Shown here: piece after piece, positions 27,020-38,950 of the stretch
Layout: every line of letters starts with the position of its first letter
Position numbering within the stretch: the first letter of the stretch is position 1
Assembly: GCA_015689775.1 (NCBI GenBank)
Contig: WVSR01000001.1
Location: forward strand, 745,501-809,500
From: Rhodobacterales bacterium LSUCC0387
GTDB taxonomy: Bacteria; Pseudomonadota; Alphaproteobacteria; Rhodobacterales; Rhodobacteraceae
Length of the DNA stretch: 64,000 nucleotides
Direction of reading: 5' to 3'
Made by a program: the position numbers and the translations under genes
Notes under the pieces: generated by a model
Told to the model about the DNA's origin: nothing
The model's input: the letters and a program-made list of their open reading frames with translations, nothing else
The model's database searches: none

Positions 27020-27898
27020 ATGCCAAGTCTCAAGGATCTGAAAACACGGATCGAGTCGGTTAAATCGACCCGCAAGATCACCAAGGCCATGCAGATGGTG
27101 GCTGCTGCAAAACTGCGCCGTGCGCAGGAAGCAGCCGAAGCTGGGCGACCTTATGCCGAGAAAATGGCGGCGGTGATTGGTGGGTTGGCCGCTTCGGTCG
27201 GTGGGTCGGACAGTTCCCCGCGCCTCTTGGCGGGGACAGGTCAAGACCAGACACATCTGCTCGTTGTGATGACAGCCGAGCGCGGTTTGTGTGGGGGCTT
27301 TAACTCCTCCATCGCGCGTCTTGCAAAGGCGCGCATTGCCGAGCTGACCGCACAGGGCAAAACTGTGAAGGTTTTGACTGTCGGCAAAAAAGGCCGTGAA
27401 CAACTGCGCCGCGATTATGCAAACCTTTTGGTTGGTCACATTGACCTCTCCGAAGTGAAGCGCGTGGGTTACGAAAACGCAGCAGCCATCGCAAAGGATG
27501 TGATGGCACGCTTTGATACGGGCGAATTTGATGTCGCCACCATCTTCTACAATCGCTTCCAGTCCGTGATTTCTCAGATCCCAACTGCGCAGCAAATCAT
27601 CCCTGCTGTTTTTGAAGATGCTGCAGAAGATGTTGGGGCAGAGACACCCTATGACTACGAACCTTCCGAAGAGGCAATCCTGTCTGATCTGCTGCCCATT
27701 GGCGTGACAACGCAGATTTTTACAGCGCTTCTCGAAAATGGGGCCTCGGAGCAGGGGGCGCGTATGTCCGCAATGGACAACGCAACCCGCAACGCAGGCG
27801 ACATGATCGACAAACTGACGATTGAGTTTAACCGCTCCCGTCAGGCTGTGATCACCAATGAATTGATCGAAATCATCTCGGGCGCGGAAGCGCTCTAA
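27020..27898 (+). CDS. atpG: F1F0 ATP synthase subunit gamma
   Basis: 292 residues. The N-terminal coiled-coil helix begins [20 protein letters not shown] and is followed by [17 protein letters not shown]. The mid-domain contains [12 protein letters not shown]. The C-terminal helix ends [14 protein letters not shown], the conserved gamma signature, then [22 protein letters not shown]. This is the rotor shaft of F1. RBS AGGGGACGGG before ATG 27020. Lies between atpA and atpD as in other alphaproteobacteria. Confidence 0.98.
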   Translation: MPSLKDLKTRIESVKSTRKITKAMQMVAAAKLRRAQEAAEAGRPYAEKMAAVIGGLAASVGGSDSSPRLLAGTGQDQTHLLVVMTAERGLCGGFNSSIARLAKARIAELTAQGKTVKVLTVGKKGREQLRRDYANLLVGHIDLSEVKRVGYENAAAIAKDVMARFDTGEFDVATIFYNRFQSVISQIPTAQQIIPAVFEDAAEDVGAETPYDYEPSEEAILSDLLPIGVTTQIFTALLENGASEQGARMSAMDNATRNAGDMIDKLTIEFNRSRQAVITNELIEIISGAEAL

Positions 27899-29341
<1,443 letters not shown>

Positions 29342-29353
29342 TAGGAGGGCCGA

Positions 29354-29770
29354 ATGGCCGAAGCGTTCAAATTTGACCTCGTCTCTCCCGAGCGCCGCTT
29401 GGCGTCTTTAGATGCAACCGAGGCGCAAATCCCTGGTGCAGGGGGTGATATGACAGCGATGGCAAACCACGCGCCCACCATCACCACTTTGCGTCCGGGT
29501 TTGCTGCAGGTCATCCATGCGGGCGGTAAGGACGATTACATCGTTCTGGGTGGCTTTGCCGAGATCAGCGCCGATAAGGTCACTGTTCTTGCAGAGCGCG
29601 CATTGCCCCGCGCGGAAGTGACCAAAGAACTCTATGCCGAAATGGTGGAAGAGTATCGTAAGGCGCATGAGACTGCGAAAGAAACATTCAAAAACGAGCC
29701 TGGCCCCGTGGATGACGCGGCCAAGCTTCTGTCTGACATGGTGGCATTGGGCGATCACATCAACCTGTGA
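29354..29770 (+). CDS. atpC: F1F0 ATP synthase subunit epsilon
   Basis: 138 residues. The beta-sandwich domain starts [23 protein letters not shown]-like, with the [19 protein letters not shown] segment diagnostic of epsilon. The C-terminal part has helical sequence ([12 protein letters not shown]) that may form the inhibitory arm, though it ends in a short acidic tail rather than a long second helix. RBS AGGAGGGCCGA. Last gene of the operon, followed by a strong intrinsic terminator. Confidence 0.96.
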   Translation: MAEAFKFDLVSPERRLASLDATEAQIPGAGGDMTAMANHAPTITTLRPGLLQVIHAGGKDDYIVLGGFAEISADKVTVLAERALPRAEVTKELYAEMVEEYRKAHETAKETFKNEPGPVDDAAKLLSDMVALGDHINL

Positions 29771-29798
29771 TCCCCTCGCCCCTGAGGACACAATTCGG

Positions 29799-29833
29799 AA
29801 AAGGCGCGCCCGTGAAAAGGGCGCGCCTTTTTT
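29799..29833 (+). terminator. Intrinsic terminator of the atpHAGDC operon
   Basis: 13-bp perfect inverted repeat AAAAGGCGCGCCC / GGGCGCGCCTTTT with a 7-nt loop, followed by TT, 28 bp after the atpC stop. The reverse strand also ends in TTTTCC, so it probably stops prs transcription from the other side as well. Confidence 0.85.
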
Positions 29834-29875
29834 CATGGGCGCGCCGCTGATTGTGTTGTCCCGGAAAGAGGCTGC

Positions 29876-30904
29876 TTAGCGGCCCCACATTCCGTTGGGA
29901 TACAGCCCTTCATAGCTCGGCACGAGGGTTTCCGTTTCAAACAGGGATGAGACGCTTGTGCCATTCCAAATGTTCAAAATCGCCTGTGCAAACATAGGCG
30001 CGGTTGGAACGATGCGAATATTGGGGCAGTTTTTGACGGCTTCGGTTGGCTCGATCGTGTCGGTCAAAACCAAGTATTTCATGACTGATTTGCTCACGCG
30101 CTCGACCGCAGGGCCAGACATCACACCGTGGGTGATATAGGCATGCACTTCGGTTGCACCATGTTCAAGTAACACTTCGGCCGCTTTGCACAATGTGCCA
30201 GCGGTGTCGCACATATCATCCACGATCAAGCATCGTTTGCCTTCGACATTCCCGATGACGGTCATTTCAGCAACCTCACCTGGCTTTTCGCGGCGCTTGT
30301 CCACGATTGCCAAAGGCGCGCCAATACGAGTGGCAAGCTCACGCGCACGCGCCACGCCACCTACATCAGGCGAGATCACCATGACATCATCTACCTTGCC
30401 CTTAAATTGATGCAAGATATCCAGTGCGAAAATCGGGCTCGCATACAGGTTGTCCACGGGGATATCGAAAAAGCCTTGGATCTGTGCAGCGTGCAAATCC
30501 ATTGTCAACACGCGCTCAACGCCGCCTTCGGCGATCAGGTTTGCTACAAGTTTCGCAGAGATTGGCGTGCGCGCCTTCGTGCGGCGATCTTGGCGGGCAT
30601 ATCCAAAATAGGGGATCACCGCCGTGATACGTGCAGCAGATGAGCGGCGCAGCGCGTCAGCGATAATCAACAGCTCCATCAAGTTGTCATTGGCAGGCTT
30701 TGATGTGGGCTGGACGATGAACATGTCCTCGCCGCGCACGTTCTCGTAAACTTCCACGAAAATTTCTTGGTCGTTGAACCGTTCCACGCGGGCATCCACA
30801 AGACCAACTTTCATGCCGCGATGCATCGACATCCGTTTTGCAATCGTCTTGGCCAATTCGCGATTGGCGTTACCAGAAATCAGTTTGGGATCTGAGGTGC
30901 TCAT
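29876..30904 (-). CDS. prs: Ribose-phosphate pyrophosphokinase (PRPP synthetase)
   Basis: 342 residues. Conserved [27 protein letters not shown], the [18 protein letters not shown] signature of PRPP synthetases, and the PRPP-binding [11 protein letters not shown] loop. It transfers pyrophosphate from ATP to ribose-5-phosphate, supplying purine, pyrimidine, histidine, tryptophan and NAD synthesis. The protein is about 25 residues longer than E. coli Prs, mainly by an insertion near residues 40-50 and a longer C-terminus. ATG 30904 is preceded by AAAAG. Monocistronic, converging on the atp operon across the terminator. Confidence 0.96.
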   Translation of the reverse strand: MSTSDPKLISGNANRELAKTIAKRMSMHRGMKVGLVDARVERFNDQEIFVEVYENVRGEDMFIVQPTSKPANDNLMELLIIADALRRSSAARITAVIPYFGYARQDRRTKARTPISAKLVANLIAEGGVERVLTMDLHAAQIQGFFDIPVDNLYASPIFALDILHQFKGKVDDVMVISPDVGGVARARELATRIGAPLAIVDKRREKPGEVAEMTVIGNVEGKRCLIVDDMCDTAGTLCKAAEVLLEHGATEVHAYITHGVMSGPAVERVSKSVMKYLVLTDTIEPTEAVKNCPNIRIVPTAPMFAQAILNIWNGTSVSSLFETETLVPSYEGLYPNGMWGR

Positions 30905-31009
30905 CTTTTAGCAAAGTCCTTGATCTGTGCAGGGCGCGCCCCATTTGGCGCGTTGACACCCCCCTAGCACTCAGGCCAACGTGACGCAAAGCTAAAAAGG
31001 ATCTGCGAA

Positions 31010-31609
31010 ATGTCGCATATTGATTATTATTTCTCGACCATCTCTCCCTACACCTATCTTGCGGGAAAACGACTTGAGGAGATTGCGGCTGCGCATGGCG
31101 CGACAATTCGGTATCGACCTTTGGATATTATCGCCCTTTTAGCACGCACGGGTGGCACACCACCCGCAGAGCGTCACCCCGCACGGCAGGCCTATCGCCT
31201 ACAAGACCTAGAGCGCCAGTCTAAGAAGACGGGGCTTGCCCTCACGTTGAAGCCTGCATTTTTCCCCACCAATTCTGCGCCATCATCTTATGCCATTATT
31301 GCGGCCCAAAACGAAGGCGGCGGGGATTTGGCCGAACTTGTTCACGGGGTCACGCGCGCGGTGTGGCGCGAGGAAAAGAACATTGCCGAGGATGATGTAA
31401 TCCGCACTGCTCTGAACGCTGCAGGGTTTGACCCCAACTTGGCAGATCGCGGGCTGTTATCGGGGGCTGAAGAATATGCCTCCAATCTCGAAGCCGCGGT
31501 TGAGGCAGGCGTGTTTGGCGCGCCCTTCCATGTGGTGGATGGGGTCACGCATTTCTGGGGGCAAGACCGCCTAGACGATCTTGCACTCCATCTAGAGGGC
31601 AAGCTTTAG
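31010..31609 (+). CDS. 2-hydroxychromene-2-carboxylate isomerase family (DsbA/kappa-GST fold)
   Basis: 199 residues with a DsbA-like thioredoxin fold. The N-terminus DYYFSTISPYTYLAGKRL has Ser where DsbA has its first Cys, as in HCCA isomerase and kappa-class glutathione transferases. The C-terminal GVFGAPFHVVDGVTHFWGQDRL is the family signature. HCCA isomerase works in naphthalene degradation, but many such genes in non-degraders are unassigned glutathione-dependent isomerases or transferases. No aromatic catabolic genes are nearby, so the specific reaction is unproven. Divergent from prs; overlaps the convergent aldolase by 4 bp (TTAG). Confidence 0.86.
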   Translation: MSHIDYYFSTISPYTYLAGKRLEEIAAAHGATIRYRPLDIIALLARTGGTPPAERHPARQAYRLQDLERQSKKTGLALTLKPAFFPTNSAPSSYAIIAAQNEGGGDLAELVHGVTRAVWREEKNIAEDDVIRTALNAAGFDPNLADRGLLSGAEEYASNLEAAVEAGVFGAPFHVVDGVTHFWGQDRLDDLALHLEGKL

Positions 31610-32661
31610 CCCGCCTTAAAGCAGTCCAATAGGGCCTGAACCTTGCTCTGTGAGCATGACCAATCGGTGACGAGGCGGCAGAGGATCAACTCATCCTCTG
31701 GCCCCTCAAGCGTGGCGTTGAAGGGAAAGAGGTAATATTGCGCCCCCGCCGCAAAGGCGCGTTTATGGGCCGCGCGGGGCAGATGCGCGAACAGCATATT
31801 GCCCGCAGGCTCATGCGCGATATGCACCCCCTCGATCTGCGCCAAACCTGCGCGCAATTCTGCCATGCGCGCATTGGCGGATTGCGCCAACCGCAGCCAG
31901 AGATCATCGCGCGTATAGGCCTCCATCTGCGCAGAGAGAAAGCGGTGCTTTGACCATAGATGTGCGCCACGCTTGCGGCGCAATTCAAATTCCCATGCCT
32001 TTTGAGGGTTGAACAGGATCACGGCCTCAACACCCATGCAGCCGTTTTTTGTGCCGCCAAAGCTGACCGCATCCACACCCGCCTTCCATGTCATATCGGC
32101 AGGGCGGCAACCAAGGGCCGCGCAGGCATTGGCAAAACGCGCGCCATCAAGATGTACGGGCAGGTCATAGGATTTAGCAACATCACTGAGCGCCTTGATC
32201 TCGCTTAGGCTATAGGTCGTGCCAACTTCGGTAATATTGGTTACGCTGACAGGGCCGCGCTGCATCCCATGCACACCTTTGTCGCCCGTATGCGCAATGG
32301 TCTGCGCCAAGCCATCAGGGGTCATCTTGCCCCCTGCGCCTTCGACCAAGGCCAATTTCGCGCCATTGGCATAGAATTCGGGCGCGCCGCATTCATCTTC
32401 TTCGATATGGGCGATGCGATGGCAGAAGATCGACTGCCAAGGCTGCACCATCACCGACAAGGCCAAGGCATTGGCGGCTGTGCCTGTGCTGACGAGATAG
32501 ACCGCCGCCTCGGAGGCCTCGAAAAGGTCGCGGATGGATTGGCGCACGCGTGCCATGGCGTCATCTGCGCCATAGGGCATGGCATAGCCCTCATTGGCCG
32601 TCGTAATCGCCGCAATCACATCTGGATGGGCGGGGCCTGTATTGTCGGAGGCAAAGTTCAT
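31606..32661 (-). CDS. ltaE: Low-specificity threonine aldolase / beta-eliminating lyase family
   Basis: 351 residues, PLP fold-type I. FASDNTGPAHPDVI at the N-terminus, VSTGTAANALAL near residue 60, HIEEDECGAPEF, LHLDGARFANA, and the Schiff-base segment VSFGGTKNGCMGVEAV with its lysine. It cleaves threonine or allo-threonine to glycine and acetaldehyde. The ATG lies in a 4-bp overlap with the ycgN-like stop, so it ends a ribF-ycgN-ltaE run. Family assignment is firm; in vivo substrate is inferred. Confidence 0.9.
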   Translation of the reverse strand: MNFASDNTGPAHPDVIAAITTANEGYAMPYGADDAMARVRQSIRDLFEASEAAVYLVSTGTAANALALSVMVQPWQSIFCHRIAHIEEDECGAPEFYANGAKLALVEGAGGKMTPDGLAQTIAHTGDKGVHGMQRGPVSVTNITEVGTTYSLSEIKALSDVAKSYDLPVHLDGARFANACAALGCRPADMTWKAGVDAVSFGGTKNGCMGVEAVILFNPQKAWEFELRRKRGAHLWSKHRFLSAQMEAYTRDDLWLRLAQSANARMAELRAGLAQIEGVHIAHEPAGNMLFAHLPRAAHKRAFAAGAQYYLFPFNATLEGPEDELILCRLVTDWSCSQSKVQALLDCFKAG

Positions 32662-33110
32662 AATCCTGGCTCCTCGATAACGTAATCTTCCCAGTCTTCT
32701 TCTGGAATGTCGAATTCGGCAACCGTGATCCCGCGTGCGGAAATCCCCGCTTGGTGAACAGTTTCAGGATCCCCTGACACCAAAGGGTGCCACCAATACA
32801 AATCCTTGCCCTCATGCAGTAATCTATAGGCGCAGGTTTCAGGCATGAAATAGGCGACATCCTTCATGCCCTCAGGGGTCAATTGGATACACTCGGGCAC
32901 AAGTGTCTTTCTAATCTCATATTGCCCGCATCGGCAGGTTGCATCATCGAAAAGGCGACATGCAACCCGTGTCAGCGCCACCTCGCCCGTATCAGCATCT
33001 TCTAGCTTGTTGAGACAACATTTCCCACACCCATCACAGAGGCTTTCCCATTCCTGTGCCGCCATATCGGCCAAGGATTTGCGCTTCCAAAACGGGACTT
33101 TCTTGGTCAT
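32658..33110 (-). CDS. YcgN/UPF0260 cysteine-cluster protein
   Basis: 150 residues. The motif CDGCGKCCLNKL near residue 25 and a second cluster CRLFDDATCRCGQY match the YkgJ/YcgN cysteine-cluster family, thought to bind zinc or an iron-sulfur cluster. RVACRLFD and the C-terminal HPLVSGDPETVHQAGISARG block are the YcgN-specific parts. Biological role not established. Overlaps ribF upstream and ltaE downstream by 4 bp each, so translation is coupled on both sides. Confidence 0.88.
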   Translation of the reverse strand: MTKKVPFWKRKSLADMAAQEWESLCDGCGKCCLNKLEDADTGEVALTRVACRLFDDATCRCGQYEIRKTLVPECIQLTPEGMKDVAYFMPETCAYRLLHEGKDLYWWHPLVSGDPETVHQAGISARGITVAEFDIPEEDWEDYVIEEPGL

Positions 33111-34033
33111 AACGCAGCAAGGATTTCGCGCGCCATTTGGCTGTCGCGATCCATTTGGGCGATCAAGGCCTCAAGGCTGTCGAATTTCTCCTCACCGCGC
33201 AGAAACTCGATCAGACCGACAGACATATCCATGCCGTAAATATCGCCCGAAAAGTCAAAGATGAAGGTTTCGAGATTAGGCTCTTGCCCATTGAACATGG
33301 GCCGCACGCCAAGACTGGCCACGCCGTGATACTGGCCTGCATATGGCCCGCTGCGCAATTCAACCAAAACCGCGTAAACGCCAAGTTTGGGAACGTGCAG
33401 ACCATCCAATGACATATTCGCGGTGGGGTAGCCCAATGTGCGCCCCCGTTTCTCGCCATGGATCACGGGGCCTTCGATGCGGTGCCAGTGGCCAAGCATG
33501 TCACGGGCTTGGCGCGGATCACCCGACCTTAGCGCGTCTCGGATGGCGGTGGATGACACTGCAACACCGCCCGAATTCAGCAGATCGACCACAGTCACAT
33601 CAAACCCATAACGCGCCCCGAAGGCGCGCAGCATATCGGTTGTGCCTTTGCGGCCTTTGCCAAAACAGAAATCCGCACCCACGACCAGATGCTTCAGACC
33701 CAGCCCCTCAACCACCACTTCGCGGATGAAATCTTCTGCATCAAGTGCCGAAAGGGTGCGATTGAAGGGCAGCTCATAGAGGATCTCCACCCCCATTTTC
33801 TCAAGCCGATTGGCGCGGGCTTCGGCATTCATCAGCCGAAACGGGGGGGCGTCAGGGTTAAAGAATTCGCGCGGATGTGGCTCGAAGGTCAAAACCCCTA
33901 AAGGGGCCTCATGACCGCGGGCAAGGTCGATGCAATGCGCGTGACCCAGATGCACGCCATCAAAATTCCCAATGGCCACAGAGGCGCCACGGTTTTCGGG
34001 TCGGACAAATTGATGATCACGAACGATATGCAT
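33107..34033 (-). CDS. ribF: Bifunctional riboflavin kinase / FAD synthetase
   Basis: 308 residues from ATG 34033 (MHIVRDHQFV). The N-terminal FMN adenylyltransferase domain has IGNFDGVHLGH and LVVGADFCFGKGRKGT; the C-terminal riboflavin kinase domain has GRTLGYPTANM and the conserved ETFIFDFSGDIYG. It makes FMN and FAD from riboflavin in two ATP-dependent steps. The start gives the usual RibF length; the frame extends 25 codons further without similarity. First of three overlapping genes ribF-ycgN-ltaE; 71 bp downstream of the MaoC-type gene. Confidence 0.95.
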   Translation of the reverse strand: MHIVRDHQFVRPENRGASVAIGNFDGVHLGHAHCIDLARGHEAPLGVLTFEPHPREFFNPDAPPFRLMNAEARANRLEKMGVEILYELPFNRTLSALDAEDFIREVVVEGLGLKHLVVGADFCFGKGRKGTTDMLRAFGARYGFDVTVVDLLNSGGVAVSSTAIRDALRSGDPRQARDMLGHWHRIEGPVIHGEKRGRTLGYPTANMSLDGLHVPKLGVYAVLVELRSGPYAGQYHGVASLGVRPMFNGQEPNLETFIFDFSGDIYGMDMSVGLIEFLRGEEKFDSLEALIAQMDRDSQMAREILAAL

Positions 34034-34104
34034 ACTGCTCGAATATCCAAGCCCGCGATCTAGGGCAAGCATCGGGTCGGTAAAAATCCTACGCCGCTGC
34101 GAGG

Positions 34105-34557
34105 TCAATCGAATTTCCGTGACGGGGCGAGGACGACTGCTTCGCCCTTGAGTACAGGTTTGCCATCAATCAGGCAGCGCGTCTCAAGGGTTACACGGCG
34201 CTTTGCGTGGTCAATCGCGGTCACTTCAACCTCGGCCCGCACTTGGTCACCAGGGCGGACGGGCGCCATGAATTTCAGCGTTTGACCCAAGTAAACAGTG
34301 CCATGCCCCGGCAGTTGTTCGCCAATAACGGCTGAAATCAGCCCTGCGGTTAGCATCCCATGAGCGATGCGCCCCTCAAAAATCGTGTCGCGGGCGTAAT
34401 CATCGTCAAGATGAACGGGGTTTCGGTCGGTTGAGACCTCGGCGAAAAGCTCAATATCGCGGTCGGTGACAGTTTTGGTCAAATGCCGCGTCATCCCCAA
34501 TTCGATATCTTCGATGCAGGTCGTCCCACGGGGGAGGTTACTACTCGTGTCCAACAT
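34105..34557 (-). CDS. MaoC-like (R)-specific enoyl-CoA hydratase, PhaJ-like
   Basis: 150 residues from ATG 34557 with GGAGACTGAA upstream. Single hot-dog domain. The hydratase-2 motif appears as DRNPVHLDDDYARDTIFEGR followed by AHGML, giving the catalytic Asp and His; GEQLPGHGTVYLGQTLKF closely resembles PhaJ of Aeromonas as I recall it. PhaJ hydrates trans-2-enoyl-CoA to (R)-3-hydroxyacyl-CoA, linking beta-oxidation to polyhydroxyalkanoate synthesis. Other MaoC proteins serve different pathways, so the PHA role is inferred, helped by a CTGC-N3-GCAG palindrome just upstream. No phaC or phasin gene is in the window. Confidence 0.85.
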   Translation of the reverse strand: MLDTSSNLPRGTTCIEDIELGMTRHLTKTVTDRDIELFAEVSTDRNPVHLDDDYARDTIFEGRIAHGMLTAGLISAVIGEQLPGHGTVYLGQTLKFMAPVRPGDQVRAEVEVTAIDHAKRRVTLETRCLIDGKPVLKGEAVVLAPSRKFD

Positions 34558-34608
34558 TTCAGTCTCCAAGAGAAATGCCCGTTGCTTGGAATCGACCATA
34601 GCAAATTT

Positions 34609-34619
34609 CTGCAATGCAG
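34609..34619. promoter_or_regulatory. CTGC-N3-GCAG palindrome upstream of the PhaJ-like gene (possible PhaR site)
   Basis: CTGCAATGCAG lies 52-62 bp upstream of the ATG at 34557. TGC-rich palindromes of the form CTGC-N3/4-GCAG have been described as PhaR operators in Rhodobacter and Paracoccus. The short motif could occur by chance; its position before a PHA-type hydratase is the reason for listing it. AT-rich sequence (34621-34680) follows. Confidence 0.4.
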
Positions 34620-34681
34620 CAACAATTAAATTAAATTATCTGTGCGAATGTTGTAATTTTGTTGCGCAAAAATTTTCCTGA

Positions 34682-35572
34682 TTAGCGTAAGAACCCAATG
34701 CTAAATGTCGGATATTGACCGCTATCCTTCAGATATTGAGCAAGTTTTTCTGGGTTTGGCTGATCGGTTGTGGCGGTTTCCTCGCGGGCCAAGCCGCCTG
34801 TGATAAACAGCGTATCAATACCTTCGCCAATCCCGCCCTGCACATCGGTAAAGATGCCATCCCCAACGGCCAAGATTTGCTCGTCACTGATATCATGACC
34901 ATTTTGCACCAAGCGCCGCCGTGCCAGATCATAGATGGGGGGGTGGGGCTTCCCGAAATAAAGGCTCTCGCCGCCCATCTCGGTGTAAAGTTTCGCCACT
35001 GCGCCAGCGCAATATTCGCGGCTTTCTCCACGATCCACCACGATATCAGGGTTCGCGCAGAGAAGCTTGAGCCCGCGTGTTTTCGCCATAAGCAATTGCG
35101 GGCGCAGCACATCGGGTTCGGCATAGGGATCAAACGGGCCTGTGCAAACAATCCCTTCGGCTTCGGCCACATCGGCCTTGCTCAGGGTTACAGGATTTTC
35201 AATCAGTTTCATCGGGGCGAAAAATGTGTCATCGCGCGGCTCGCCAATGAAATAAATCTTCTCGCCAACTGCCCCTGTCAGCATCGCCGCCCGTGCGCTG
35301 TCGCCAGAGGTTGCGATCATGTCCCACGCATCGCGGGGAACCCCCATTGCATCCAACTGCTTCGCAATCTCGACATGGGCACGCGGGGCATTAGTGACCA
35401 AAACCACAACACCCCCTTTAGTGCGAAAGGCCTGCAGCGCCGCAATCGCGTCAGGAAAGGGGGCGATGCCGTTATGCACGCAGCCCCAAAGATCACAAAA
35501 AAGCGCGTCATAGCGTTCGGAAATCTCGGAGAGGTGAGAGATAATCGCGGGGGCGTCTGCGCTATGGCTCAT
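34682..35572 (-). CDS. HAD-superfamily hydrolase, class IIA, TIGR01459-like
   Basis: 296 residues. Motif I DALFCDLWGCVHNG (DxDx with Trp variant typical of this family), VLVTNAPR as motif II, GKPHPPIYDLA carrying the motif III lysine, and VGDGIFTDVQGG as motif IV. It is related to NagD/4-nitrophenyl phosphatases, but in the subgroup found mainly in alphaproteobacteria whose substrate is not known. The Asp in L-W-G-C-V-H replaces the second Asp usual in phosphatases (DxD), so catalysis may differ. Starts at 35572 in its own unit, 64 bp before the pyrophosphatase terminator. Confidence 0.87.
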   Translation of the reverse strand: MSHSADAPAIISHLSEISERYDALFCDLWGCVHNGIAPFPDAIAALQAFRTKGGVVVLVTNAPRAHVEIAKQLDAMGVPRDAWDMIATSGDSARAAMLTGAVGEKIYFIGEPRDDTFFAPMKLIENPVTLSKADVAEAEGIVCTGPFDPYAEPDVLRPQLLMAKTRGLKLLCANPDIVVDRGESREYCAGAVAKLYTEMGGESLYFGKPHPPIYDLARRRLVQNGHDISDEQILAVGDGIFTDVQGGIGEGIDTLFITGGLAREETATTDQPNPEKLAQYLKDSGQYPTFSIGFLR

Positions 35573-35638
35573 GGGGCGGGCTTTCTCTTTGAGGCTCTTC
35601 GCGTCCCTCTTACCGCGCCCTGCGATGGGATAAAAGGA

Positions 35639-35664
35639 AAAGGGCGGCCCTGAGGCCGCCCTTT
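35639..35664 (-). terminator. Intrinsic terminator of the Mn-pyrophosphatase gene
   Basis: 11-bp perfect stem AAAGGGCGGCC / GGCCGCCCTTT with a CTGA loop, 19 bp after the ppaC stop. The minus strand continues TCCTTTTATCC, a broken U-rich tail. Confidence 0.75.
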
Positions 35665-35682
35665 CATCAAACTTTCATATGA

Positions 35683-36606
35683 TCAAAGCGCAAGGTTCGG
35701 GATGATCTGCTTTTTGCGGCTCACAATCCCGGGCAAAACGACCTGATCGGCATCGCCCACCACAGTGGAAAAGCTTTTCTCTGCCACTTGGCGCACCAAA
35801 TCGTTCGGCACCAAAAACGTGGCTTCTTCGCGCAAAATATCGATGACAAACAACAAAACCTGGTCGGCGCCGTCCTCTTTGGCGACTGTGACCATGCTGT
35901 CCATCAGGCTTGCTTTGCGTGATAAAACTGTTGCGGGCGCGGTTGTTTCCAGAACTGAGACGCGGAAGGTCTTGCCCCCCACCTCGTAGGTTTTGCTGTC
36001 CATCCGCAGCAATTCTGCATCAGAAAAGCGCGAGACATCTGATTTCGCCGCGAACATTTCGGCGGCGTAATCGGGGATAGATACCCCCAAATCAGCGGCG
36101 AGACCTTCGGCCACGGCGCGGTCATGATCGGTTGTGGTTGGAGAGCGGAATTCCAGCGTATCAGACAGGATGCAGGACAATGCCGCGCCTTTTGCCCAAG
36201 TTGGCATTTTCTCCGCATCATCGCCCATAAGGTCGATCATCAGGGTCGCAGTGCAGGCCAAGGGACGAATTGTGATATCAATCGGCCCCTTCGTTTCAAG
36301 CCCGCCCACCAATTTATGGTGGTCAATGATAGCCTGAACATCGGCTGCATTGATTGAGGCAGGCAGTTCTGCGGGGTTGTTGGTGTCGACCACAACGCAA
36401 GCTTGACCTTCTGCAACATCGTCAATGAGCCGTGGTTTTGGCAAATCCCATTTCTGCAAAACAAAGGCGGCTTCGGTGTTTGGCTCACCCAAAAGAACGG
36501 CTTCTGTCTCTACGCCCTTCACCTCATTGAGATACCATGCCCACAAAATTGGGGATCCAGTGGAATCTGTATCTGGCGATTTATGACCAAAGACTAAGGT
36601 GCTCAT
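35683..36606 (-). CDS. ppaC: Manganese-dependent inorganic pyrophosphatase (family II)
   Basis: 307 residues. DHH-family motifs: VFGHKSPDTDST at the N-terminus, VVVDTNNPAEL (motif II Asp), IIDHHKLVGG (DHH motif), and the C-terminal DHHA2 domain ending VLPGIVSRKKQIIPNL with the SRKKQ substrate-binding signature. It hydrolyses pyrophosphate, pulling biosynthetic reactions forward. MSTLVFGHK at 36606 is chosen over the ATG four codons upstream because it fits the family start and has GGA eight bases before. Most proteobacteria use the unrelated family I enzyme; family II is a recurring choice in some groups. Confidence 0.95.
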   Translation of the reverse strand: MSTLVFGHKSPDTDSTGSPILWAWYLNEVKGVETEAVLLGEPNTEAAFVLQKWDLPKPRLIDDVAEGQACVVVDTNNPAELPASINAADVQAIIDHHKLVGGLETKGPIDITIRPLACTATLMIDLMGDDAEKMPTWAKGAALSCILSDTLEFRSPTTTDHDRAVAEGLAADLGVSIPDYAAEMFAAKSDVSRFSDAELLRMDSKTYEVGGKTFRVSVLETTAPATVLSRKASLMDSMVTVAKEDGADQVLLFVIDILREEATFLVPNDLVRQVAEKSFSTVVGDADQVVLPGIVSRKKQIIPNLAL

Positions 36607-36773
36607 GTCATTATCCATCTATTTTTTAAAAACTTGCGCCTTATAGGGCGGGGCTTTGGCCATGTCACGGGGAGAAAGGCGGGAATTTGTCGCGGCGTTG
36701 GCTTAAATTTCCATAATTTTGGCAGGCTTCTCGCGCACAGGAAATTTTTTCGAAATTTTCTGCTTGCGGCCCG

Positions 36774-36802
36774 TTGACACCTCCGCATCCCCTGCCTATT
36801 TG
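36774..36802 (+). promoter_or_regulatory. groESL promoter
   Basis: TTGACA (36774-36779), 17-bp spacer, TATTTG (36797-36802), immediately upstream of the CIRCE element. A housekeeping-type promoter in the position expected for an HrcA-regulated gene. Confidence 0.65.
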
Positions 36803-36809
36803 ACTGTCG

Positions 36810-36836
36810 TTATCACTCGGCTAGGTCGAGTGCTAA
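36810..36836 (+). promoter_or_regulatory. CIRCE operator (HrcA site) of groESL
   Basis: TTATCACTC-N9-GAGTGCTAA. The consensus is TTAGCACTC-N9-GAGTGCTAA, so only one base (T for G at position 4 of the left arm) differs. It lies just after the -10 box and 38 bp before the groES start, so HrcA binding would block transcription. hrcA itself is not in the window. Confidence 0.88.
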
Positions 36837-36874
36837 TACAGTGAAACATACGAACCTTAAGGAGTGTTCGACAG

Positions 36875-37162
36875 ATGGCATTGAAACCACTGCATGACCG
36901 CGTGCTGGTTCGCCGCGTAGAGAGCGACGAAAAGACCAAAGGCGGTTTGATCATCCCCGATAGCGCAAAAGAGAAACCCGCAGAGGGCGAAATCGTTTCC
37001 GTTGGCGAAGGTGCACGCAAGGACTCGGGTGAGCTGATCGCAATGAGCGTGAAAGCTGGCGACCGCATCTTGTTCGGCAAATGGTCTGGCACCGAAGTCA
37101 CGGTTGATGGCGAAGAACTGCTGATCATGAAGGAATCGGACATCCTCGGCATTATCGCTTGA
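36875..37162 (+). CDS. groES: Co-chaperonin GroES (Hsp10)
   Basis: 95 residues. [19 protein letters not shown] is the GroES signature, followed by the mobile loop [17 protein letters not shown] and the conserved [14 protein letters not shown]. Heptameric lid of the GroEL chamber. RBS AAGGAGTG before the ATG. Controlled by the CIRCE operator upstream; groEL follows after 53 bp. Confidence 0.98.
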   Translation: MALKPLHDRVLVRRVESDEKTKGGLIIPDSAKEKPAEGEIVSVGEGARKDSGELIAMSVKAGDRILFGKWSGTEVTVDGEELLIMKESDILGIIA

Positions 37163-37191
37163 GACCGTTCCTAACCGAATTTTTAACCTGA

Positions 37192-38859
<1,668 letters not shown>

Positions 38860-38894
38860 TCATGCCCCCAAGGCTCTGTGGCTTTGGATAAAAG

Positions 38895-38922
38895 AAAGGC
38901 CCGCGTCATGCGGGCCTTTTTC
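38895..38922 (+). terminator. Intrinsic terminator of groESL
   Basis: 10-bp perfect stem AAAGGCCCGC / GCGGGCCTTT with a GTCAT loop and a TTTTTT run, 35 bp after the groEL stop. Confidence 0.88.
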
Positions 38923-38950
38923 CATTTTGGGTTAATGAAACCGTTGCACG

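Noticed and set aside
34682-35653. Plus-strand 312-codon frame at 34715-35653
   Set aside because: It lies antisense to the HAD hydrolase gene and runs through the ppaC terminator; no family resemblance.
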